This document shows, one piece after another, positions 36,381 through 47,009 of a DNA stretch of 64,000 nt. The notes beneath the pieces are model-generated. The model ran no database searches. It saw only the letters and a list, made by a program, of their open reading frames with translations, and was not told where the DNA came from. Made by a program: the position numbers and the translations under genes. Every line of letters starts with the position of its first letter. The first letter of the stretch is position 1. Where the stretch lies: NCBI GenBank assembly GCA_017590115.1, contig JAGGNK010003335.1, forward strand, positions 11,532,286 through 11,596,285. Direction: 5' to 3'. Origin of the DNA: Montifringilla adamsi. Its lineage: Eukaryota; Chordata; Aves; Passeriformes; Passeridae.

Positions 36381-39300
36381 ACAGGAGGGGTCCTGGGGCT
36401 GCTGCCAAACACCCCCTTCTCCTGGATCTCAGCACCCAGCCTCAGGTGTGAGATGGGCAGGGGTCAGGGGACACATGGCTTGTGTCACCAGGACCAGCGC
36501 AGAGGTCAGAGTTTCATGTGTACCCCTCAGGTGGCATCCTGAGAGAGTCAAAGCCATCCCAAGAAGGCTCTTTGCTCAGGGCAGGATGTACAAGGGAAAG
36601 GAGCTGAGTCTGGTTCAGAGCAGGAGCTTCAGGCTTTCAGCCCTCGCTGGGAAAAGGATCCAGCATCTCCTGTGAGGGGTTGGGAATGCAGGAGCCACTT
36701 TCTCTTGCTGTGTGTGCACAGATCTGTGAGGAAGGTAACAGCTGGCTCAGCAAAGATAAAATTTTAAAACTTACGGAATTTAAATTTCCAGTGAGCACCT
36801 GGGAAATGCTTTGTTAATGGCAAGCAGGCACAGCTTTTCAGAGCCGTATCCCTGCCTGCCCTCACAGACTGTGTCTGCCTCTCTGTATATACCCTGTGCA
36901 TGGATGCTCCTGTGCCAGAGGCTCAGGGAAACTTCCCCTGCCACCTTTGGAAGGTGGCCCAGGTCCCACACATGTCTCCTGGGTGTTCCATTTGCCTTCT
37001 CTTCACCAAGTACATTACCTCAGGGCATTTGTCTGCCACCCCACTGAACCAAAACCTCCCTTGCTCCTCCTAGAAACCATGATTGTGATGGCATAGGACT
37101 TACGTTTTCATTTACTTGTCTATTTTTTAAGTTAGAAACAGATCAAAATCAAGATGCAACAGAGGCAGCTAAAGAGTTTCCCTGTTGTCTTGTTGCATTA
37201 AGGAGCTGGTTATTTAGGGGACAGGGTAACTAACTGGAATTTAACCTCAGGGTTGTGTCATCCCTGCAAGAGCAGGGCAAGGAGAGAGCAACCTTCTGCT
37301 TTGCCTCCTTTGGATAATGAAAGTGTTGGCAAACACTCTTCCCACTGAAAAAGAAATGCATATATCTTTGTGCCTTCTGCTGTGCAATAGGACATAAATA
37401 GTGATACTTTTTTTGTATTTCACAGAGCATAATTCTTCATTTTTCTGGGCATTTTTACTTAATATCCCAAGTGCTTTGTTGAATTAATCTCTGCTTACTT
37501 AAACTTTCAGATCTCCTGTTTGCAGTTGTCCCCCTTGCCATACATGCAGCAGAATGGGGCTGTCAGTATTTTCTTGTGGGGGTCTTTCTGGGGGTGCAGG
37601 GTATTGACTGGCTGGGCCAGTGGGATGATGCCTGGAGACTTTACTAGGACTCACAAGTGATGAAAATTTTCAGTCTAGGATTCCCCTCCTCATCTCTTTT
37701 GCCTCATACAATAATCTGGGTATGCAGGAACCTTCTGAGCTTGTTTTCAAGCCCATGCTCCCAACACACTGACCACCTTCCCTCATCTTTGGGCTTCTCC
37801 AGCCCCTCTGCAGCTCTCCCCGCTCAGTGTTCCTTCCTGTCCACAGCCACCCCGGCATGGAACATCCCTGGGCTCTGTGGATATATGTGGGACTGACAGA
37901 CCCAGAGCTGACCATCAGCACAGGAAACAATTTCAATCTCTGTGTCTGAGACTCAGAAAAGCCTCCCACGACCACACAAGCTGCTTATTATTGTACAGTG
38001 CTCTGGGCCACAAACCAGATTCATAAAGAGCCCAGCTCCACCCTGTCTGGGCTCACAAGGCTTTTCTGGCAGCATCTCTGTTGTTTGCAGATGGGCTGGG
38101 AGCAGCCTGGAGAAGGTTCCCTGCTTGCAGAGGCACCTCCAGTGGGAGTCTCTTCCCCAGGACTTGATGGCTGACCACAGGTAGCTCTGCTTCTGCTTTC
38201 TCTGTCACTTTTCCTCTTTTGCTTCTAAAGGAAACAGCAGACTCCATTAAATACCCGACAGCCCTGGCTCCCTCCCCTGGAGCAGTGAGCCCAGGCAGAT
38301 TTCCAGTGGCCAACAGTTCCAAGCATATTCCAATTTACCAGGTTTGAGGCTTGTCAACCCAAACAAGACTGAGGCTTTCTTTCTGCAATATTAAAATTAA
38401 TAAAGAAAAATCATAAATCCTCCTGGCACTGCTGGCTCACACCACTAAGCTATTCCATGCCAGCCCTATTGTTAAACTGTAAGCATCAGTTTCAATACTG
38501 TAATAAAATACTGCATTTGAAATTTTACTGTTCCCCATTAACCTCTTTTTCTCCCTCTCTCCCCCACCTATTACATCATCCCTCTCTCTTCTCCACCCTG
38601 ACATTGCTCTGACATAAAACTTGAAACTTCCCCACCTTTCACTTTTCCATTCTTCCCCTTTCTTTCAGAGCCTTTAGCTGTCATTTGTGCAATAGAACAG
38701 CTTAGCCAAAGCAATAAAGTGCTACATACCATCCCCAAACAGCCTGAGCAAGTTGACATCCAACCACTGCTTCCCACACTCACACACATACCCCATCTCA
38801 TCCCCAGCCTTGATTCTGCCCAGTGCATTGACTTAAATCCCAGATTTTTCTCTCTGTGCGTGTGTTGTCAGCCAGTCTGAAAACAAGCCTCTTGCACAAC
38901 TTCTCCTGCCAAGGGAGTGTTGTTCTTCCTATTTAGTAGTTCTTTCTGTATGAACTGCCAGGTTTTTACTCAGGCACAGGCACCAGACATTATTCCCAGG
39001 GACTCCCTGTTGGAGGATGTCTTTGGTCCCCCAGGACCTCCTCAAATGGCAGCTTCATGGAGCTCCATCTGAACCCACCAGCACATCATGCCTCAGTTCC
39101 CTCCATCTACCAGACTTCTTCCTCTTTGAAATCAGGGGAGCTTCCACAGGAGCTAGGCCAGTATCGGTTGGTTGGGATCTCCACGAATCATCTTGTTTCA
39201 CTTGTTCCCTCCTTCTCCCCACTCCTCTAACTTGCCTAATAGGAACCACGTGTAAGGGTAGGCAGGGGTAGCACTGCAGCACCGAGCCAAGAGAAGACTT

Positions 39301-41199
39301 TTCCAGTCCCAGCACAATAACCCAGTAGTCCAAATCTTGTGGAAACACTGCCATCGACTTATAATTTCAGGATATATTGCCATTGACTTTGCTGCTTATT
39401 GTGGGATGAGAGTCTCCTGTGCAGTTTCAGAAGGTAAAGAATCCAAAGATAGATTTGGGCCAAAAACCAGAAACAGTCTATGAGGAACAGAAAGTGACTT
39501 TGATTGAATGATGGTTGAGTAGTGTTTTTACATTCAAAGAATTCAATGCTCACTGGATGCTCACTGTTGGAACCTAAAAATTCCCCGGGGTTGTCCAGCC
39601 TTTTCTTGCAGACACAAGAACTGGGACAGGATGGGGAGCAGTTTGCCTTGAGTGTCTGACTGTGTGACAGGGTGAGGGTACCCACACTGAGGGTGCTGCT
39701 GTCCCATAGGATGTCCCCAGCCTCTTGCCCTCAGCCAGCCTGGCTGCCATGCCCATCTTACAAAAAAATCACACCATAACCCCAACCTCAGAATGTGCTC
39801 TGACAGCAGCAACAATGAAGAGCTTGTGAAAGTGCTGAACTGAGCACTTTTCTATTTTGTGGGGGAAAATTGGGGTTTTTATTTTTTTTTCAACTTTACC
39901 TCCTCTGATTGGTTCCCTTCCACTTTTGGTGTCAAATAAGAAGAAATTTTTAAACGGCTGCTATTTGAGTTTTGTTTATCCTGCATAAAAAATGAGAATT
40001 TCTGACTTTCTTTCTTGTGCAAGAGCTGGGAATATTGAAGACTGGCTGTATTGTGAGCTCTCCCCACTCCTACTTTTTATACACACACACACACACAGAG
40101 TCTCACTGATCTGCCAGTGATCTCGAGCCTACCTAGACGGACCAGGCTCTCTAGGGATGTGTCTGCTGCATCTGCCTCAGGCTTTTCCTGAAGAGAGACA
40201 ACTAATTGGCAAAAATTATGTTGCATTACGTGTGGTGGCTTTGTGATGTGGACTGCTGTGTGAGGCCTCCCAACCTCCCTGAAATGCTGCAAGGGCTTGC
40301 AAAGCCTGGAGCCAGCGGGGCAGATGTTTGTGCTTTCCATCCTGAGGTGGAGGGTTTTTAAGATTTGGGCTGGTGGTTCCAAGCCTGCTTCACAATTAAT
40401 TCATGAATGAGCCCAGTATGTGAGCTACACTGTTAATATTAGGGCTGACAACAGACATGCAGGCTTTTCTAATGCACTAATTGATAAGTTTACTTTTAGA
40501 GGCTCAAGGGCCTTGTTTACCTTTCAGAGTTTCAGTCCACACACTGTTTTTATTTTGGGTGAAAAACAGTGCTTTGACATCCAGGGTGAGTTTAGCTACC
40601 TGCATCTGTGTGCTTGGCTTGCTTTGCTTCACTTCCAAGCCTCCCCAAGGGTGCAGAGGGGAGAGGGGGAGATGAAGGAGGGGGTGACTATCAGATTAAT
40701 TACAGATGCTGGGTTAACTGCAAAAAGCAGCTGAGAAGGAGGAAGCAGGGGAGCACAGTCTGACCTCATCCACTCTTTTTTCCAAAAGAAATTAGCAGGT
40801 AAACTGTCACTGAGAGGCTGAGAGTGAGACCCCAGCACTGCTCTGCTGCTTTCAGCAGAGGATGCCAATTCACACGAGCTGAGGTTTAGCCCACAAAGGT
40901 TTCATAGCCTGTAAATATAACTTAAGGCGATGGAGGAAGAACCATATGTTTGAGAAAAGGGACAGCTTCCCTCCAAACAAACAAATATTGCATCTAATCT
41001 AAAACCAGCAAAAATGGATTACGTGGCTCCTCAGTTCCTTTGTATGATGTGGCAGGAGGGTATTTTGTGCTCCTGTGGAGCTTGTCCCATGCCTCTGACC
41101 AGTCACGGCTGAGCAAGGGGACATTTCAGAATTTATTTTCTTCCAGCTGATTCCAACCAGATTGCCCACGCTCTGCTTAATGTAGTGCCTGCTGGAGAA
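36381..41199. other. gene-free stretch
   Basis: Open frames are at most about 110 codons with no recognisable product. A (CA)n run lies at 40081-40097. No repeat family was recognised. Confidence 0.55.
40081..40097. repeat. (CA)n microsatellite
   Basis: Eight AC units preceded by TTTTTAT. A typical short dinucleotide repeat, potentially polymorphic. Confidence 0.9.
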
Positions 41200-41520
41200 G
41201 TGGGACAAATATTCAGTCACATTAAAAATAAACCCAGAAATAGCAGCTTATAAATTTGGAAATTTTTTTCTCCTATTATTATTTATGGGTGAATCCTGTC
41301 AGAAGCATAAATGCAATATCTTTGTAGGCCGATGCTGGGCTTTATATCAAAGCAGTTCTCACATATACTTCATGTACTCAGCTGCAACTATTATAAGCTA
41401 TTTCATGTACAGCTAGAGACAAATGATCTCTCCCATGTTTGTCTTAACTTATAAAATGTAGTTGGGTTGCTTGAATTCACTTCCAAACCTCTTGCATGGG
41501 GGGAGTGGGCATAAGATTTA
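41200..41520. promoter_or_regulatory. candidate conserved noncoding element
   Basis: AT-rich sequence without long open frames, simple repeats or recognisable transposons. Motif-like cores include GGCTTTATATCAAAGCAG (TCF/LEF-like ATCAAAG), ACTATTATAAGCTATTTCAT and GACAAATGATCTCTCCCATG. It looks like the kind of constrained noncoding DNA that surrounds developmental genes. This is unverified. Confidence 0.25.
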
Positions 41521-41819
41521 TACCCCTGTAATATAATCAATTCTAAGCATATCTTTAGACAAATAATTTAGAAATCTGTGCAACAAGAAACACCTCTATT
41601 AATTTCAGGATACACCGTTTTTTGCATTTTTATGTGCATTGAAGAAAGGGATTAAATTCTATAAAATAAAAGCCCTTACTCTGTTAAGAAAGCAAATTCT
41701 AACAAGAACATTTTGAAATAAAATCCCAGAAGGCAACAATCCCTCCAACAATTAAACTGGGAGAAGGTCCCCTGAGGGCAGACCAACAAAATTTAGTAAA
41801 AATAATTGCCGTGCTGGGT

Positions 41820-42400
41820 CCTTGCTCTATTTCAGCTGAGTATAAGCAGACACACAAAAAAATAACCTACTGAGAACAAGAACATTCCTACGTGAAGCAG
41901 GCGAACAACAGAGCCATGTAACTACCTGGCCACACCACTCGCCTTTTGCTGGCACGCAACACAGATTTTTATACTTCAGCCAATATAAAATAACAATCAG
42001 GCTATTTACAAGGCTCTGCCAAATATTAACCTTATATCCAATTCTCTTCAAACCTTTCAAAGTCTCTAATGTGAACCATGCAAGTTCCTCATTACTTGAT
42101 CATATTCTGTAACTGCAATGTTATGGGCTAGTTATATTTTTTAAAAGATGGTGTGTTTATGCAAAGATAATGATGCGGTGCATTTTATGCTGAAAAACTC
42201 AATAATTAATTAATTTATAATCCCCCTTACTCTTCATCCCCCTCCCTTTAAAAAGAATAAAATAAAAGATTAATTTGCTGGAGAAAACAGGTTCATGTTT
42301 GCCCTTAAGACAGAGTACAAAATTACTTTAGCATGTGTACAGTGGTTAAAGCAAGCTAAATGTGTGCATGTCCACAGCCAGGTGAGAGCTATTGTAAAAG
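41820..42400. promoter_or_regulatory. candidate conserved noncoding element
   Basis: It contains CpG-retaining segments (ATTCCTACGTGAAGCAGGCG, GCTGGCACGCAACAC) followed by AGCCAATATAAAATAACAAT, then GATAATGATGCGGTGCATTT and a homeodomain-rich run AATAATTAATTAATTTATAA near 42200-42220. No transposon or coding sequence was recognised. Of the AT-rich blocks in the window, this is one of the stronger candidates for constraint, although that is a visual judgement. Confidence 0.28.
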
Positions 42401-42999
42401 GGAACTGGGCATGAAGAAAGCCCAGAGGTAGCTCTTAAAAACTGAATGTTGCCTCCAAAAAGCAACGCTGGGCTTGCAAGGAGATATTCATGGTGGTTAA
42501 TTGTGAGGAAAAGGCTTTGTGTCTGCTGTAGGAAAGGGGCAGAAGGTAGGATGAGGAGGCACTGAGCAATCCTTTAGCCCTTTTCTGTGTCAGACACACA
42601 TCCCTGGATTTAAAAAAAATAATTTCTGCCTTGCTCAATTTTTGTCGGGGTCCCTTGGAGCTCTTTAGTGATTTAAGGGAATTACTTGTGGTAGAGGAGG
42701 GAGAGTGGGGCCGTGGGAGGCTCTGGCCCATCCATCTCAGGGCTGGGCACTCTGAGGTGACCAGGACAGAGCACAGCCTCAGCTGGTGCCACATGGCTCC
42801 AGCAGCCCCAGTTCTGCTCCTGCAGCCATCCAAGTGCCCAGGAGCCACCCTGGCCACTCGTGGGCTGGCTCTGTGCCCTCCTGGCACAGCCTGAACCCAG
42901 GAGCCCTCACCCTGTGCAGGGAGTGCTTCTTCCCACGGCTCAGTGGGATCTTTCTAATTTGGCTCCTCTTTTCCCTCTAAACATCTGCAAAGATCATTT
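42401..42999. other. nothing recognised
   Basis: A GC-richer 300 bp (42650-42950) carries a 150-codon open frame on the minus strand and shorter ones on the plus strand, none recognisable. There are no splice-site pairs or repeats. Confidence 0.5.
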
Positions 43000-43530
43000 C
43001 GGATATGATCTACATTGAATACTGGGTTTCTTAGTTTAAAGGGAGCCTTTACGTGTAATTTTTTTAGACACATTTTTACCAGTACTACTTTTAACAATAG
43101 GTTACCAGATCCATCACAGAATCTGACTAAAAGCCCGTATTTATTTCCCTAATTTTATAAACATTTAATAGGTCCTTATTAAACACATCAGCCAGCATGA
43201 TTTAATAACACAATCAGTCTAGAAGTTTAAGAAAATTGAAAACAGGATTTGAATGTAATACAGCCACAATTACCGGAGATTATAGGCAATCATTTCCATA
43301 TGTCTGCAATGGGGAGCTGCTAATCTCTGTTTGCGTGGAGGTGATTTCCTCTGGAACACTTCCCAGCCTTCAACAGCACTAGTGCTGAACAAATTAGATT
43401 TGAAAGTCCCCAATTTTATGACTAAGGTAATATACTCTGTGTATTTAGAGAAACACTGATTTCCTATTTTAACTGGCTTCCAAATGCTGGACAGAGACCT
43501 CAGCTTCATTTAGTTTGGCTCTGCTAGGTA
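43000..43530. promoter_or_regulatory. candidate conserved noncoding element
   Basis: An AT-rich stretch, free of visible repeats, with TTTTATAAACATTTAATAGG, GATTTAATAACACAATCAG and CAATTACCGGAGATTATAGG, the last keeping a CpG within a homeodomain-like context. No open frame is longer than 80 codons. Called by appearance. Confidence 0.22.
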
Positions 43531-43983
43531 TATGGTAAAAGATTTTTTTCTCTTTTAAGGGTCAGCACATGTATTTTTGGGTGTCTCAGAGACACACCAC
43601 AAGTTCCCTCCATCCACAGGAGCAAAAGAGTTAGCATCCAGTGACATCATGGCTGAGGAATGTGCAGCAATTAGCCCTGCAGTACTGCAGGCAGCCTATG
43701 GCCGGGGGACAAGCAGCTCCCTCCTGCTAAACTTTAGGAGTCCTAACACCTTATTCCCTGACCTACCGCTTATGAGATCCTGAATAGCGTCACTTGTGTT
43801 TTGTGGGAATTCATCTGGTGAAGTGGGCTTTTTGTGCCTGGCCTTGGCTCGGTTTTGGCAGTTACTGCTGAAAACAGGACTGCTGTTGGGAAAGGTTTCC
43901 TGTGCAGAGCAGCCAGGAGCTGGGCTGGTTTCAGCAGGAGCCAGTGGAGATGGGAGAGCTGCAGGGCATTCAGAGCCTGGGTG

Positions 43984-44439
43984 TGATGCCTTGAGAAGGC
44001 TGACCTAGAACAGACTAGACAGAGCTAAAGAATAAAGTAGGGATTTATTAGGGGGCCTCAATAGGTCCACTTTGGGCAGCACAAGAGCCCAGCCAGGGCT
44101 ACACCCAAGATGAATCAAAATGGTCACAAAATGCATGACCGGTCACAGGGTCTCTTACTTTTATAAATTCTGCTCCATTTGCATATTGGAGTTAATTGTA
44201 CAATTACAGCTTTATCCCTTGAAGTCCCACCCTTCTTGTTTTCTTTTCTTCAGTCCATGTTGTTTATGCTCTTGGGGCTGAGATTTGGATCATTTGTCCT
44301 TGGTGCCCAGCTAGAGAAGGAATTGTTTTGTCTCCCTACTCTGTGAAGAGAGCTCACCATCCCCTAATATGAAGCCCAGACCCACACATTAAAGCAATGC
44401 TGAATCTGAAAAATATAAAAGCTAAAACCTGAGGCATCA
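43984..44439 (-). mobile_element. solo LTR of an endogenous retrovirus, minus strand
   Basis: A 456-bp element with 7-bp inverted ends TGATGCC and GGCATCA, i.e. the TG...CA termini of an LTR, flanked on both sides by the 4-bp direct repeat GGTG (43980-43983 and 44440-44443). On the minus strand the order is CCAAT box (44185-44189), octamer ATGCAAAT (44177-44184), TATAAAA (44159-44165) and then AATAAA (44044-44049), giving a U3-R-U5 layout with about 115 bp from TATA to poly(A) signal. No internal retroviral sequence lies on either side, so this is a recombination-derived solo LTR. The sequence resembles LTRs common in songbird genomes. A 4-bp duplication fits a gammaretrovirus-like (ERV1) origin; family assignment is inference. 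Confidence 0.85.
44159..44189 (-). promoter_or_regulatory. LTR promoter: CCAAT, octamer, TATA
   Basis: Within 31 bp on the minus strand the solo LTR has CCAAT, then ATGCAAAT (a perfect POU/Oct octamer), then TATAAAA. Transcription would start about 25-30 bp downstream and run toward lower coordinates, out of the LTR into the DNA below 43984. All three boxes are intact, so residual promoter activity is possible. Confidence 0.6.
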
Positions 44440-44443
44440 GGTG

Positions 44444-46970
44444 TGCCAGGATCTTTGGGGATGTCAGGACCCCACCTGGCCTGGTGGCGTCCGAGGCATT
44501 TTCAGAATTTATTTTGTCACGTGATTCATGCTTGTGAAACGTTTGTGCCAGATTCGTAGCAGAGAACTCTGACTAAGACAGAAATCTGTGGTAGCCAGTA
44601 ATGAGAGAAGAGCAAAGGAAGGAGTGGATCCTGTGTGTGCAGTACATATTTGTGATGTTGCATGTTTCACCTCCCTGGTGCTGGACCAGAGCGCGGGGAG
44701 AGCCTTGAATGAGCCGTGAGAGAGAGACAGAGATGGCTCTGCTGGGGAGAAGGGAGGGTGCACAGGCAGCTGAGTGTCTGTGCTTTATCTGGTGAGTGCT
44801 TCTGTCTGTGAAGCTCACAGCATTCTTGTGCTGTTACAAGAGCCTTTCTTTGTGGGATCTGGCCCTGCAGATGGAGGATGTCCCTCCTCTATTTCACTAA
44901 ATCAGAAAGATGATACTTGTGCACTGGTCTAGGAATTGATAAAGGGGATGTTCCTGCTGGAAAGGCTCATTTGTGCCTAGATTATCTTTTTGAGCTGAAG
45001 GAGGGGAAAGTGGCCTTTAACAGCCCTAAGCCAGGACTTCAGCATGGGCTTAACTCCATCACTGCTCAAGAAAGCACTCAGGCATGTACCTGATATAAAA
45101 CACATGCCTGATTCACCTTGCCTCCATTCAAGGGCAGAAGAAAATACAACATCTGGACACTGACTTTGCTAAAAATGGCACATCCTCTTTCAGTCAAACA
45201 CATAAGACTTTCCTGAATTGGAGCCCTAATTTGAAATTTACTTTATTCATTTTGATCTTAACAGTTAGTAAGAGTTAGTAAAATCAGGCTGAGAATCTGA
45301 AAGAGTAAAAGAAAAAAGGTAATTCTCACACTATTGTTGCTAAAAACCCCACAGCAAAACAAAATATCCCCCTAAAAAATGATCCAGAATAAAACAACAC
45401 ATACCATGGAAATGCACAGAGATTAGGAGCTGGGTTGTGGCATTTGTGAGGAAACTTTTAAGGCAACCAGAGTTTAGCACTTTTCAACTGCAGCAGGGAA
45501 GTCACCAAAGGGAATTTTGCTACCTGTTGTTCCAATATTACTGTAATGAAAGCGATGAATTCTAAGGTATAAGAGTGAAAAATGACATAAAACCTGCCAT
45601 AGGCCAACCCTGAGCATAACTGCTGACCCAGACTGAAATTTTATATAATGAATTAAACAGTGACAGGGTTAAGTAGATAAAGATATTAGGTGTGTCCTTT
45701 TCATTTCCAGAAAGCACAGAACAAACCTGAACTCCTACCACCATATCCATTTGCAAAGTTTACTTCTATAATCTGCCTCCATCCTGGTTAGACCAAAAGA
45801 ACACATTGGCTCTTGTAATAAAATAAATGTACAATCCCTGCACATTACTGCCTTTGTAGTTGCTTTTACCCTGAAAGAGCCCAGCTCTAGTGCACAGTAT
45901 ATTTTTTCATCATAAACTTGCTCATGTATGCATTCCAGATGGCGTGAAGAAGGGGTTCAGGAATTCTGGTGGCAACCACTAGTATTACAAAAATAAAGGT
46001 AGGGCCCAGTTTTATGATGAACCTTGATCTTAAGGAGTTTATAACTAGACTGGCTCCAAGTTATACTTGGAATACATGGATACATTTATTACATCAGTGG
46101 ATTCCTTCACCCGCTTAAAAAAAATTGCCTTGGCTTTTGGGGTTTTTTTGTTGTTTTTTTCCTTTTTTCCCTTTTGAGTGAAGAGGTTGCTTGCAATTTT
46201 CAGATGTTTCATGGCCTTCATTCCACATAAAAAAAAAGAGTTGATTAAAAGGCAGCTGGCAAGACAACACCCCCCTGGATATTGTAATAATTTTCCACTT
46301 GGAAACAAAACATTCTTCCACATTCCAGCTATCAAGGTTGATTAACTTTGCAAAGCATTATGGTGTACAACAGTGCTAACTCATTTTCTGGTGTATTTTT
46401 GATATGAAATACAGCCTTTTTCTTAAAATGGTCCATTAATAATTATTTGCATCAATACACAAAAATATGGCAATTAAGGATGCTGGAGTGGTCTATTAAG
46501 CTCAACTTTTATGGGAAACGTTTTTTCCTTCATTTTGTTTTTAAGTTCTTGCCAACAAGAAATATGAGCTCAACCGAAATAGGTTTTAGGAAGAGGGAGG
46601 TGATCGGCCCCTGTTCAGGAAAGGCTTTCAGCACATGCTTATGTTCCTGTGCTTTCGCTGGGATTTAATCACATTCTTAATTTATTTGTGAACAGAGCTG
46701 GGTTTTTTTATGAGCAAATCTTTACAGTGGACAATTTTTTATGATAACGTGTTTGAGGCTGTAGTCTTGTAACTGGAATAAGGGTGGCACCGTGTGAGGC
46801 AGGAACGAAAGCAGGAAGCAGAAACCAGGGACACGAGGCTGGGCAGGCTGGAGAGCAACATGGGGATGGACAGCCCATCAGGAGAGAAATCATGGAAAAA
46901 GGACCACTGTGGGAGCAGGTGCTCTGTGAATCAGAGACACCGAAGGCAGCAGGAATTTCTTCTAGTTTTT

Positions 46971-46972
<2 letters not shown>
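44444..46972. other. gene-free stretch
   Basis: No recognisable gene. Around 45020-45130, TCAGCATGGGCTTAACTCC and AAGCACTCAGGCATGTACC loosely recall an ancient amniote repeat family, too weakly to call. A candidate regulatory block at 46400-46700 is listed separately. Confidence 0.5.
46400..46700. promoter_or_regulatory. candidate conserved noncoding element
   Basis: GGTCCATTAATAATTATTTG, GGCAATTAAGGATGCTGG and GGGATTTAATCACATTC are homeodomain-type cores, and CpGs persist in GAAACGTTTTTTCC, CAACCGAAATAGG and GTGATCGGCCCC. The open frame of 73 codons across it is not recognisable. Constraint is guessed from motif density. Confidence 0.27.

Positions 46973-47005
<33 letters not shown>
46973..47005. 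repeat. poly(A) tract, 33 A
   Basis: An uninterrupted run of 33 A. TCTTCT occurs on both sides (just before AGTTTTTGC and just after the run), which might be a remnant target-site duplication of a retrocopy, but nothing upstream is recognisable and a 6-bp match is weak. Confidence 0.92.

Positions 47006-47009
<4 letters not shown>

Noticed and set aside
42435..42887. 150-codon open frame on the minus strand
   Set aside because: It lies in a GC-richer patch where stops are rare. Open frames exist on the other strand too, and nothing in the peptide is recognisable.
45020..45135. Fragment recalling an old amniote repeat
   Set aside because: Only scattered words (GGGCTTAACTCC, AAGCACTCAGGCATG) agree with the remembered consensus. 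It is too weak for a feature.
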